Shown piece after piece: positions 21,454 through 33,515 of a stretch of DNA of 64,000 nucleotides (its first letter is position 1; each line of letters opens with the position of its first letter). A program made the position numbers and the translations under genes. This DNA comes from Salticus scenicus (taxonomy: Eukaryota > Arthropoda > Arachnida > Araneae > Salticidae): NCBI GenBank assembly GCA_963930645.1, contig OZ005652.1, positions 318,306,244-318,370,243 on the forward strand, in the 5' to 3' direction. The notes under the pieces are model-generated. The model worked only from the letters and a program-made list of their open reading frames with translations. It made no database searches and had not been told where the DNA came from.

Positions 21454-22305
21454 CTTAAACATGCAGATTAAATACATATAAAATATACTTTTACTTGTTC
21501 ATTGAAATATACCATGTTTACAGTTTTTATAATTGTATATTGGGGCTACACTATAACACATTTTTAATTTTATTTATTTATTCTGCGAATATAACATGCG
21601 CATCATCAAAAAGTCTATTACAGGGTTTCACAAAACAATTTACATCCATTGCATTCCATGTCGTGCAAAGGTTTTTAATAAATTTTACCAACTGCAAATT
21701 ATTTTAATTATAATTGTATTAATGATATTATTTAATTTAGTACAATAAAATAAAAATATGTCGAATAAATGTATTATATTGAAATAAATGTATTATATCG
21801 AATGAGATATCTTGAAACAAGACAATAAAAAGGTATATTTATTTTCACAAATTACACAAAAATAACTGATAATTTAATTGTTACAAAGTACTTAAGTGCA
21901 CTTGATTGTAAAAAATTTATTTGGGGGGCAATTGTTTAAAATACCATTTAAAATGTTTTATAAGATTTCATTTTATAAATATTTTACTTAAGTATCTCTG
22001 CCTCACTTTGCCTATTATTGAAACAGAGAAAATAAAAATATATGTAAAAAATTATCTAAAGTTGACATACGTTATTATACTTTCCTAACATATGGACATA
22101 TTTTCTTAGTAGTAAACGGACACATTATAATAAACGGAAGTGGAGATAATTATTGGTAATGAAAGTAATGAATGTCTACGAATCATTGCACCTGCTCATT
22201 ATATTGGGCTAATTATTAAATAACAGTGTATAATAAAGTATTTTAAGTGATCATTGGTTGTTTCTGTATAATTCATGTGTGTGTAAAGTACCATAGAACC
22301 ATATG
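21200..22305. other. AT-rich DNA, nothing recognised
   Basis: It contains a T33 run at about 21421. No gene was recognised. Confidence 0.4.
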
Positions 22306-22307
22306 TA

Positions 22308-22519
22308 CAGTCGGTAACAAAAGAATCTGAACACTAGCAAAAATTCCTATATAAAAAAAGTAGAGTTAATACCGTTTTGTTAAATATAGCTTTGTCGAAT
22401 CATGTTCTTAGTCAGCCTAAGAACATTATTTGACAAGGATTTATTAAACAAAACTGCATTAAAAGTACTTTTTTATATAGGGATTTTTGTTAGTTTTCGG
22501 ATACTTTTGTTACCGACTG
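22308..22519. mobile_element. Palindromic MITE, GGTAACAAAAG subfamily, copy 1
   Basis: The two arms are inverse over nearly the whole 212 bp, meeting at a TTCTTAG.CAGCCTAAGAA centre. Ends are CAGTCGGTAACAAAAG, and TA flanks both sides (22306-22307, 22520-22521). Non-coding; the TA target implies mobilisation by a Tc1/mariner-type transposase. Confidence 0.85.
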
Positions 22520-22706
22520 TATATTTTGTCCATGATTATCCAAAATAAATCAGGTGAAACGTTTTTCTCTTCATGTTTTAATGGTTTTCATAATCAACGC
22601 ATAAATCATTATTTTGCTGTATAGTCTAATAAAAATACAAGGCTTCCTCGTATTTGTTTAAATAATTTAGATAATATAGTTTTAAATTCTAAACCAAATA
22701 TATATA

Positions 22707-22927
22707 CAGTCGGTAACAAAAGTCTCCGAACACTAGCAAAAATTCCTATATAAAAAAAGTACACTTAATACAGTTTTGTTGAATAAATACTTATCGAATC
22801 CTGTTTTTAGACTGATTAAGAACAGGATTCCACAAGAATTTATTTAAAAAAAAAAAAAAACTGTATTAAGTGTACTTTTTTTATATAGGAATTTTTGCTT
22901 GTGTTCGGAGACTTTTGTTACCGATTG
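22707..22927. mobile_element. Palindromic MITE, GGTAACAAAAG subfamily, copy 2
   Basis: Same structure as the neighbour 190 bp upstream. It has TA flanks and ends CAGTCGGTAACAAAAG / CTTTTGTTACCGATTG, with an A-run expansion in the right arm near 22847. Confidence 0.85.
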
Positions 22928-23249
22928 TATATATATTAGAAATGATTGAATTAAAGTTTCATTTCTTTGAGTATAATCAGTAATTGTTAGCACTGTTATA
23001 TGTATTCAACCAATCACAGATATTTAAGCAATTGTATGTAAATATATTTATAATTATCTTGAAATTATTTTTAATACATAATATGTAATAAAAAAAATTA
23101 AAAAATAATAATAAAGTAAAATATTTTCACGTTTTATTTAGTAAACAAAATCCAAGCACTTATGTTATAATTAAACATGACACCTTTATTAAGGAAATAC
23201 AACTTATTGTATTAACATTAACTTGTTTTATTGAGTACTGTATCTTTCC

Positions 23250-23518
23250 TTATTCTAACACTATACGAAAAATAAATTTCCAAAACTGTTCAAAGACAAC
23301 AAAATAAAAAACGAAACTGTGAGTGGAAACTGTTTTGGTGAAACCTTTTGTAAATTGATTGTCGACCATATCTGAAAAAACAGTTTTCTCGACGAACCAC
23401 AAAAACTTTTCTTTCTCGATAATAAACTGTTTTGTGACCACTGGTGACAGCAAGGCACCATCGATTGCTGCTCTGGACACTCCACGACTTCTTCCCTCAG
23501 AGGTATTTTTTTCCTCTT
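23250..23518 (-). pseudogene. Unknown repeated coding sequence, copy 2
   Basis: A minus-strand frame of about 85 residues contains SEGRSRGVSRAAIDGALLSP, VVTKQFIIEKEKFLWFVEKT and FSDMVDNQFTKGF, with an A-rich, Lys-rich lead-in that holds a stop. The VVTKQFII segment is shared with 13465-13560. It is not recognised as a known family. The basic lead-in suggests a nuclear protein, which is only inference. Confidence 0.35.
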
Positions 23519-23579
23519 TAATGTGGCTTCTTTTTTTTTAACCTTTTTTTTAGTTCTGCCTCTTACAGCATTGATTCTT

Positions 23580-25240
23580 TTGTGCTGTTTTATTCACACT
23601 ACTTTTCCTTTAGTTCGTAGAAAGTTGTGTATTGATTAAATAAATATCTATGATGGTAAAAATCTAAAGAAAGCTGTTTATTTTTATTTATTTATTTATT
23701 TTATTTATTCTATTTAATTTATTTTTTATTTATTTTTTATAATATATAAAAATACTTGAACGATATATGTGATGATCCATAAATTCATATATAATTTGAA
23801 AATTTCTAAAAATTATTGGAAATGAAAGAATTTTTTATTCGGTTTGCTAAAAAAGATTTATTTATTTATTTATTTATTTTTTAACAAATAAAACAAATAA
23901 TTTAAATTATTGTCAATAAGGTGTGCTGGTACAAGCAAGTAGTGAATATATTCAAATTCGTGTATAATTTAAAAGGAAGAACGTACGATTAAGAGTTCAT
24001 TTATAATATAGAACACTACAGTTTACATTGTGATATGTTTGGAAATATCTGACTAAAAGGAAAAAAAAAAAAAAACATAATTTACTACAGACGTCTGTAA
24101 ATTTCTATATATCCTACATTATAAGAGAATGGACACTGAACCGCCATGTTTCTTCAATCTGTTAAAAATGATATAATTAGGCTCCGAAAAAAATTTTAAT
24201 AGCTCTATGCAGTACTCTCTGAAAGTTAATAAAATTGTTTTCCCGAGATTTTAATTAAATAAAAATTGTCAGATGTGAGTAAAAAAATATTATTTTCTGC
24301 AGAGATCTAGTGGTCGTTGAACGATCGTCCGCCATTCTTGTTTAATGTTCAGTCACATCTCTCTTTTCTTGCAGCCGTCCTCTGTACACGAAAATTAAAA
24401 ACATTTTTTTTTATCTTTCACAGAAAAAAAAATAATAATTCAGAATTGCAGAATAATTTAACGCAAGCCGCATTAAAATATACCATTTCCTTCAAATTTT
24501 ATGAATTTTTGAACACTTTACGAATTTATGTGTCACAAAGAACAAAAGACATTTTTTGAATGTATTAAAACTTTTATAAATCTGATATTATTTTTCAAAA
24601 TATTTAGAAAGCACAAAATTTTTATTTCATTTTATTATGTTCTTCTATTGCACAGAAAACTCTACAGTACAATATTTTTGCTTATTTGTTTGTATTAGCA
24701 CACACACAAAAAAAAAAAAGAACAATCCTTAAATTCTAGCACATCTGTCAAGTTTATATATATAGTTTTACAAAAATTTAGACAGCGCTGAAATTGAATC
24801 CGTGTATTCAATGCAAGTACATGCTAAATAGATTGAAAACCTGTCCATGCATTCACATGTTTATACTAATTTAGTTCGTAGGAATTTCTGAGTTATTCAA
24901 ATAAACATATATGGTTGTAAAATTCTAAAAAAAGGTTTTATTTGATTTATAAAAATATTTAAATAATGTTCAAAATACAATTAAAATTTTTGAATTAAAA
25001 TTTATATTGCATTGGTATTATTTTCCAATATATTTACAAAGCTTGAAACTTATGTTTAATTACATTACGTCATGATTTCTCTGGCAGTAAAAGTAAAGGT
25101 TTTTTCTTTTGGGTATTTTTTCTTTCTTTCTTTTATTATTATTATTATTATTTTGCAAAAAAATCTTGAAATATAGCACATTTATAGAGTTCAAACAGGT
25201 CTAGATATACACGGCTATATATATCTATACATATAATATA
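23580..25240. other. AT-rich DNA, nothing recognised
   Basis: (TTTA)n tracts lie at about 23680-23740 and 23856-23880. No element boundaries or coding frames were seen. Confidence 0.4.
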
Positions 25241-25380
25241 GGAACCACAATTAATATAATTCATGTATCTCGTGATCAAACGAAAATATCATATTTTGAA
25301 TACACTTTATATATTGATCAAAGAACTTTTGAGAATCCTTTTTTAGCGTTTATAGCGTTTATAATGGTATACTTAGATCG
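25241..25380 (+). repeat. Segment duplicated at 26506-26632
   Basis: ACCACAATTAATATAATTCA, TTGATCAAAGAACTTTTGAG and TAGCGTTTAT recur in the same order 1.26 kb downstream. This copy lacks the MITE that interrupts the other and so serves as a paralogous empty site. Confidence 0.8.
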
Positions 25381-25569
25381 GGCATAGTTTTTAAAAAATC
25401 TTTTTAGAAGAACACTGAACAAGACATTTGAAATATTTTTCATGGCAGCCACATTTATTTTAATTAATAGTATCCACATTATGTATGTTAATATATACTG
25501 AGGACATTAAATTAAAAAAAAAATGTGTATGTATTTAAATGATATGTAGATTAATTTATTTTTACTTTT

Positions 25570-25941
25570 ATTTTGGTAATTTTTCCTTTTGTCAAACAAG
25601 TAAATCTTCATTTTAATCCCTTGATTTTAACAAAAAAATTCAGAAATCTCATCTCTGGTGTTGATATCGCAGATTTCTTAAATTTTAAAAGCAGCTCGAT
25701 TAATGGTAATTACACCATGTTTTCATTATCTTCAAGATTGAATGACACATTTTGTGTACGAGTAATAGAAGTTCCTGCAGAATTACGTTCTTCTATTTAT
25801 AGTTTTTTTTTTTTTTTTTTTTTTTTTTATTGTGAACCCATGTGTTTCCTGCAATCTGATAACACTAATGAAACTAGGATGATGAGGAATGCGGTGGCTA
25901 AGAAACAGTTTCCAAATACTTTTTGTGCTTTAAGTGATTGA
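25570..25941 (+). other. Open frame of about 120 codons, unassigned
   Basis: The frame includes NLISGVDIADFLNF and LNDTFCVRVIEVPAELRSSI, then a run of F encoded by a T26 tract, then NTNETRMMRNAVAKKQFPN and a stop. Composition outside the T-run is not implausible for coding DNA. There is no recognised domain and no good ATG context, and it is probably chance or a relic exon. Confidence 0.15.
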
Positions 25942-25965
25942 TCCACATGATTCATCTTATATATA

Positions 25966-26178
25966 CAGACGGTAACAAAAGTGTTCGAACACTAGCAAAA
26001 ATTCCTATGTAAAAAAAGTACACTTTTTACAGTTTTGTTAAATAAATCCTTGTCGAATCCTGTTCTTAGTCAGTCTAAGAACATGATTAGATAAGGGTTT
26101 ATTTAGCAGAACCGTATGAAATGTACTTTTTTTACATAGGAATTTTTGCTAGTGTTCGGACACTTTTGTTACCGACTG
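25966..26178. mobile_element. Palindromic MITE, GGTAACAAAAG subfamily, copy 3
   Basis: Ends are CAGACGGTAACAAAAG and CTTTTGTTACCGACTG. The left flank is TA; the right flank has decayed to AA. It lies only 13 bp from the next MITE. Confidence 0.85.
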
Positions 26179-26191
26179 AATGTGTTATCTA

Positions 26192-26423
26192 CAGTCGGCA
26201 GCAAAATTATTCGAGCGCTAGCGAAAATCCCTATGTAAAAAAAGTACACTTAACAATGTTTTGTTAAATAAATCCTTGTCGAATCATGTTCTTAGTCAGT
26301 GTATGAACATGATTTGACAGGGATTCATTTAACAAAACAGTATTAAGTGTACATATTTTATTGAGGAGTTTTTGCTTTATTGAGGAGTTTTTGCTAGTGC
26401 TCGAATAATTTTGCTGCCGGCTG
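26192..26423. mobile_element. Palindromic MITE, GGCAGCAAAATTATT subfamily, copy 1
   Basis: Ends are CAGTCGGCAGCAAAATTATT and its inverse, with TA on both sides. The right arm carries a 19-bp tandem duplication of TTATTGAGGAGTTTTTGCT, which lengthens the element to 232 bp. Confidence 0.85.
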
Positions 26424-26505
26424 TATTATGGCTTATTAGCCTAACCATTTCCGATATTTTTCTAAGATATTGCTAAGTAATAGAAGGTAATACTTTGAAA
26501 TATAT

Positions 26506-26632
26506 GTGAACCACAATTAATATAATTCATAAATTTTGTGATAAAATGAAAATATCCTAATTTGAATGCTGTTTATAATTTGATCAAAGAACTTTTGAGG
26601 ATCATTTTATAGCGTTTATGGCATTTATACAG
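26506..26632 (+). repeat. Duplicate of 25241-25380, interrupted by a MITE at its end
   Basis: It matches the upstream copy until GCATTTATA. The MITE begins at the TA where the other copy continues TTTATAATGG. Confidence 0.8.
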
Positions 26633-26842
26633 TCGTCAGAAAAATTATTCGAGAGCTAGCAAAAATTTCTATATAAAAAAAGTACACTTAATACTGTTTT
26701 GTTAAATAAATCCTTGTCGAATCATGTTCTTAGTCAGTCTAAAAACAGGATTCGACAAGGGTGTATTTAACAAAACAGTATTAAGTGTACTTATTTTATT
26801 GAGGAGTTTTTGCTAGTGCTCGAATAATTTTGCTGCCGACTG
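26630..26842. mobile_element. Palindromic MITE, GGCAGCAAAATTATT subfamily, copy 2
   Basis: Ends are CAGTCGTCAGAAAAATTATT and AATAATTTTGCTGCCGACTG, with TA flanks. It shares the altered right-arm phrase TTATTGAGGAGTTTTT with the copy at 26192, so both descend from one variant. Confidence 0.85.
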
Positions 26843-28129
26843 TATTACTCTGATATATTGAAGATACACCCAGATATCACTCTGATACTACTCTGATGCA
26901 TTGAAGATATAATAATTTCAAAAATATATTACTTAATCAATTTTTACCTTCATCGATATTAAATCTGCAAAAGTTGCCAATGTTTTTTTGACCTGCAATT
27001 TGTAATTGTAACAAAAATTGTTCCAGTTTGGAATAGCTAGCACACAGTTAATGCACCTCTTAAAAAATATTTTTCTTAAACTTATTAAAAAAAAAAAAAA
27101 AAAAAAAAAGATATAAAATTTAACATTATCATTATTTTCAAAATTAATGTGATATTTTTTTAGCAATCACAACAATTAAATGAACACAAACTGAAATGAT
27201 AAGTTCTATTTAGTGTCTTTTAACTAATTATTAAACATCATTAAACTACGTTTAAAATGAAACGCGGTGTAGCATATCTTAATATTCTAAATTAATTTAT
27301 TCTTGATAATTTAAAACCATAAGTGGCCACACAAAATTCTGCAACAAGCGGTCTGCAAAAAGTCTCAAGCTGCTATACCACAATAACCCTCACTTACAAC
27401 GATACTCCACTTCAAGTAATTAAGAGAAATATCACTTAGCCTTTCTATTTAAAACTTCCGGGAAGCACAGAAGGATGAAATATGGCCGCCGCTGGGGCGT
27501 AATTTTTAAACTCTCCATTAGAGAAGCAACATCAATATCGAAACATTAAGAAATCAAAACTTGAAAACTTGTCTGTTGGCAATCTCTTTTCGGTACTTAG
27601 CCAAGGGTATCTTTTTTGAATAACAAGTAAAGTGGTGTAAGAAATTCTTGGATAATTGTATTACTATAAAGATATTTTTTATTCAATGTTTTTCTTTTTT
27701 ACTCTAGAAATTAATAAAGTTACTTGATTTTTCATTCATAATTCAATTATATATAAGTAAAAGTTTTACGTCGTATTTAATTACACTTGAAATATAGGAA
27801 TAAATCTTTATAATTAAAAAAGAATGCATTAGTTAAACATAATTTTCCTTTTTCCTGATCCTTTATCATTTTAAACAATTTTATTTTTTAACATCTATCC
27901 TCTTTTCATTGTTTTGCGATTGTGTGGGTTCTACTTTTTCTCGTGCGTTTAGAACTTTCTAGAAATGCTCTAAAAAGAGATTTATAGAAAATCTTACCTA
28001 AATACATTTAATATATTATTGAAGTATGCATACCCATTAGAAATATTTGCACTTTATTTTTTTTTCTTTTAAAATTGTAAAATCAATATAAAAACTTTAG
28101 AACTTTTATAATAGTTCTATTTAAAAATA
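26843..28129. other. AT-rich DNA, nothing recognised
   Basis: A less AT-rich patch at 27310-27570 shows no clear frame, splice sites or repeat match. Confidence 0.4.
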
Positions 28130-28960
28130 AGCAAACAAAAGAAAAACGTGTTTGTGTCTATACGTCAAGAAATGTATGTCGGCATTTTTTTTTTTTTTTT
28201 TTTTTTTACACAACAACATGAAAATTCTCAAAATTAAAATATATTTTTCTAATATAGTGTTAAGTAAAAATCAAATAAACTTCGCTAGTCGGACTGCTCA
28301 TCAATTGAAATATTTTAATGCTCAAAAAAAAAGAAAAAAAAATCTTTCAATAAAATGTTTTACTTTTTTAAATTGTAATATAAATTTATAAATCTATTCA
28401 AACACATAAAAAATTTTCGAACATTTTTTTTTTTTTTAGTGTACGAACATTAAAGATCAATTTCATAATTATTTCTACTTTTTAAAAAAAGCGTGTTTGT
28501 TTCTAATGTCAACTTGTATACGTAAGCAGATCTTTTTTTACACAAGATTATTAAAATTCTTCAAATCAAAGTAGATCTTTTAAATATATAGTTTAGCAAA
28601 ATCAAGTTTATCTTTCATATTAGAATTGCTCCTCAACTGAAATATTTTAGTTCTTCAATATTATTGCATTGGTTTAAACTGCATGGTTGTAAACTGCACT
28701 GTGTCCCAAGGTTAATTATACCATTTAATGTTCGATTGCAAACAATTGAGTAAAAGCCAAAAAACACTATACAAACACATAAAAAACTTTAGAAACTTTT
28801 TTTTTCTTTCTCAAAATTTAAAAATTAGTGTACGAACATTAAAGATAAATTTCATGATTACGTCTATATTTTTAAATAAAGCGTATTTGCTTCTAATATC
28901 ATTTTATGTATATAAGCAGGCCTTTTTTGACACACAATTGTTAATAATTAGTCAAAAACA
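28130..28960 (+). repeat. Diverged tandem repeat, three units of about 350-390 bp
   Basis: Units share GCGTGTTTGTTTCTAAT (about 28145, 28491, 28880), a T-run followed by ACACAA, and ACGAACATTAAAGAT in two of them. Lengths differ because of T-run changes. Confidence 0.6.
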
Positions 28961-29587
28961 CGATATATTAAACAAAAAAAAAAAGAATAAGAAAAAAAAA
29001 ACTAAAAACATTACGTTTACGAACATCCATTTCTCATAAATTTGGTTTACTAGCTTTTGGCAGACCTGAATATTTACAACAACATTATGTGCAACAACAG
29101 ATTGTTGTTAATTAAAAATATTTTTTTTGTTGTTGTTGTTGTTAATTCGATAAAAAATCTGCATCTAAAAATTTTTATTTAACATTCCATTGTTGCCATT
29201 TGTGTTAAATATCACTCCGATTTTAATACCACTGTTTAGTTTTACAATAATATAGTCTTTTATATATATATATATATATATATAATATAATGCATACATT
29301 TATAAAGCGCTTGCAAAATAATATAATATATTTTAAGAAGTCGCAGCACCAAGCACTTTTTTCGTAATTAAAATCCTACGTGCAGTTTCTTTTTTTCTTT
29401 TCTTTTCTGTCTTTTTTTTTTTTCATAAACAAAATTTTTTATCTACGAGCTGATTTTTTCCTTCATAACTCTTTCAAAATAATTTAAAACTTTTTAACGA
29501 TGTGATCATGTTAATCAATTTCTTTTATCTGCATAACCGGAACAATACTTATTTAGAGAATTGGTGCTTTGGAATATGCTGGGCAGT

Positions 29588-30604
29588 TAGAGTCCTGCAC
29601 AGGTCAGGTTTTACCCCGAACCCGACAAGCGAATTTTGAATCAACCCGAAACCGGACCCGAACCCAAAAAATAAATTTTAATCGACCCGAAAACCAACTC
29701 GAACCCACACTAATGAATTTTGACAACCCGAACACGATTTCTCTATACCCGAGCCCGATTTCCTTTACCCGATCCCGACCCGAAACACGAATCTAAATGA
29801 AAGTTAATAATTCATCTAAAAATCATGGAAATTTTTTATTTAAAAAATAAAGTAAATTTTCCTTGTCACACTGCTATGTGTGTGTGGTAGATTATATTAA
29901 AAGTAATTAAAAATATAGTTAATAATACTAGTAAGTTATAACAAAGTTATAAATTAAAAAATCTGAAAAATGGATTAATAGTAATTTTTAACTGTTTACG
30001 TGTGTTGTGAACTTCAAGTGTACAAAAATGGGTTATAAGCTTAGTGTTTCTAGTTTTATTATTTAATGCTTATCACACATACAATAATATTAAAATAATA
30101 CAATGTTACAGATGCCAACAAAACGTCCACTAAACTCATCTATATCGACATTCCTATAACTTCTCAAAAAGATTTTAAAATATTAATTATCAGTTTAAAT
30201 TCACAATCTATTTTAAAAGGACGTAAGTAATCAAAATAGATGAATCATGCATCTGGCTAGCCTGTTTTCAACATCTTATACTCTAAATAATAACTGCTTT
30301 CTTCTTCTTCTTCTTTTTTATTTTTTTTGTTTTCGTTGTTGTTCATTGCTTTAGTTAGATATGGATTTTGCTATGATAATTTGGGTAAGCGTATATTCTT
30401 CTTGGGTGCATAGAGCAAACAAATTTCCGCTTTATTAAGATAAAAAAAAAAAATTGAAAGATGTTCTCAAGTCGACCTGATTCGCTGAAAACTAAACCCG
30501 ACCCGAACCCGAACTCGACCCACAGTAAAAAAAAGAAAAAAAAATCAGTCAACCCGATCCGGAAGAGAAAAAATGTAGTCGACCCGACCCGATGCAGGAC
30601 TCTA
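29588..30604. mobile_element. Non-autonomous hAT element with 8-bp target duplication
   Basis: Ends are TAGAGTCCTGCA and TGCAGGACTCTA. TGGGCAGT flanks both sides exactly (29580-29587 and 30605-30612). Both subterminal regions are packed with CCCGAACCCGA-type repeats in the same sense (29620-29800 and 30470-30590), while the centre is AT-rich and non-coding. An 8-bp duplication with short inverted ends is diagnostic of hAT. Frames that overlap the CCCGAA repeats are incidental. Confidence 0.9.
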
Positions 30605-30612
30605 TGGGCAGT

Positions 30613-31422
30613 GTACATGGTATCATTGACTAAATACGTTTCACTTCCAGCACAACTTGTAATGTTTAATATGTACGTCATTCATATAAAATATTCAATT
30701 TGTAATATTTCAAAAGTTTTTCATGGGGTTAATGTTGACGATGAATAGATTTAACGTTGTATTAGTGGGCACTCTAACTATATCTTATCACTCTAACTAT
30801 ACCAAAAAAGTTACGAATTTCACTTGCATTTCAACAAATTTGTCTAATTAATCTTCACCAATTTTGAAATTTTAAACTTTCTTGAAAAACTTTTCCAATA
30901 TTCTTAACGATTCATAGTATTACTAGCTTAGCGAGTAAACGTGTTTCGATTTAATAGTTAAAATATTTAAACAGATTTTTGAAAATAATATTTTCCAAAA
31001 CAATATGTAATAATTTTATAGTTTTAATTAAAGGATTTTAACATGCATTTCATGTATTAAACGCTTAATCAGCGTTTTGCACAGATTGAAATGTACTTAA
31101 TAAAATTTATAAAAAAAGTAACGAAATCCCCAATTTCAAAATTTCAAAATATACTAAATATGTAAAAGTTTAGTTACGTGGGTGTTAATTTGTAACTATA
31201 AAAACTACTTATAACTATGTTAATTTGTAACTGGTGTTAATTTGTAACTAAATTAACACGGTGTGTTAATTTGTAAACTTTTATTATAATTTCATAATGT
31301 CAAGACAAAATTAATTAATTGAGACTTCAAATATGCATATATTAAAACTAACAGAAAATTACCAAAAGGAATTAACAGAGAAGGGTTAAATTTAATGTAT
31401 TATTTAATCAGTGTCCAGATTG

Positions 31423-31472
<50 letters not shown>

Positions 31473-33515
31473 CTTCAGAAAATTGTCCAATAGTATTTAA
31501 TTTTTATAAATGTCTTTCAGTTATATACTTAAAACTCAGCGTGTATATATAATATATTTTTCTTTTCACGTTTCTAGTAATTCTGCAACAAACGATTGCA
31601 CATTTTAGAGTTATTATTGAGTTGCATTAAAATTTTATTTTCCTTTGTCCTAAAAGTTTGAAAAATATTTTCTCTGAAATTTTAAACAGCTCTCTTACAC
31701 CTCTCGCTTACAATTCGCTTAACATAAATAATATATCACGATATAATTTATTATATGTCGCATTATTAAAGCATTTTTAAAACCCCATTTTTGTTTTTAC
31801 ATTACATTCTGCTTCTTGTATCTTCTCTAACATCAGTTTAGAATAATATATTGAATAATATTTGTAATACAAAAATATATTTTAAATTTACTTCCCAGAT
31901 TTAAAATCAAAATGGGCTTTTATCATCGCCATTTGTTACCTCGAACGCTACAAATAATTAAATAAAACATATCAAAAATTTAAAATTTATAAAATTTATT
32001 TTTTTCTTTGAAAGGATTGTTTATATTAAAGAGCATTCACATAGTTTTATAACGCCTTGAATTAGCTTTTTTTTTCTGGTTGAAACGTTCTACCTCTAAC
32101 AAATGCAACGCGGTGCGCTATCATTTATTCAAGTGACAAGGCTGTAAATTATGATTGAAATTCTATCTCTGTAAAATCACACAATTCCTTTTTAAGTATA
32201 ATTAAAAGCGAAATTCTCACTCGATATTCCTTTTAAATAAAGTATCACCGTACGATTGATTCGTCACGGAGGATAGAAATACATTTAACATTCACACGTT
32301 CAACTGGCAATTTTTAATAAATTAAAAAAAAAAAAGTATGAGTATGTATTGATATGAATTTTTTGAAAAATGTATTTAGGTAAAAACCAAATTTAAATGG
32401 CGTTGAAATAAATAAAATAATAATAACAGAAATCTAATAAAATAAGCACAAAATGCGTTTTTAAGTTATGACAAAATATTATTCTTATTTTGATTGTTTC
32501 AGATGTAATTTAATTAAAATCGTGAACGTATATGTTTCGAAATTTCATATGACACGTAAAATTTTTATTCTTATATTAAATTCTAAATTAATTAATGATT
32601 TTTCCATATAATTCTAATAATAATATTTATTATTTAACTTTCGTATGTTAAAATGTAATTTCTAAAAAAGAGAAAAATTTTAAATGTTTCAAGCATTATA
32701 TAAAATTTGCATTACATTATTTGCTGAATTAAAGTAGCATGTCATATCTTATTATCACCACACTGTTATCAAAAATATAAAAAAAAATGTATAGAGAAAT
32801 TCAATTGTTAATAAATAAATAAAATTGATTTAATTAAAATATTGTCATTGAATTTTAATGTGACATTTAATATCAAGTATTTTAATACCGACGAATTTGT
32901 TTATTGATTTATTTTATTCCTTTCTTTAAATTTTCACGTGTATTTATGCATTATTTTATATTTAGAGTGGTACTTAAAGAAGAGCTTCATTTTTTGAGAC
33001 GCTAACAATTTATTTTAAACAAAAGTATTTTAAAAATAGAAATATTTCAATTCAACATTAAATAAAGGAAAAATCCCAGTCAAATACATTTGCTTAAATA
33101 ACTAATATTTATTTAAATATTTATTTCTAGGTAACATTATAAATAAATAATCGACAAAAATACAACTTTTTTCAAAGTATTTCATTTATACTTCCTTTTT
33201 CGGGATTCAGAAAAAGATTAAAATTTAATTTTTTAAAATTTTTTCTTCTTTAACATTAATCTATTTTTGATAATACATAAATATGGTAGTGAAAAAAAAA
33301 TGTTTTATCTTTCAAATTAATAAAATATAGCGTTAATATATTAGCTATTAGCTAGTTTACATGTACTTCAATTTTAGTGTTTTTTTTTTTTTTTTTTCTT
33401 TTTCTTTTTTTACTTTTATCTATACGGCATTTAAAAAATATTTTAAAATAAGAAAAAAAAAGATTTAAAAAAAATCCATTTAAAATATTAAACTAGTATG
33501 TTGTGGCCACCACAA
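30613..33515. other. AT-rich DNA with simple repeats
   Basis: GTGTTAATTTGTAAC recurs at 31188-31275, and an (AT)n tract of about 45 bases lies at 31424-31468. No gene or TE was recognised. Confidence 0.45.

Noticed and set aside
30461..30748. Plus-strand frame rich in DPNPNS-type repeats
   Set aside because: It is a translation of the hAT subterminal CCCGAA repeats.
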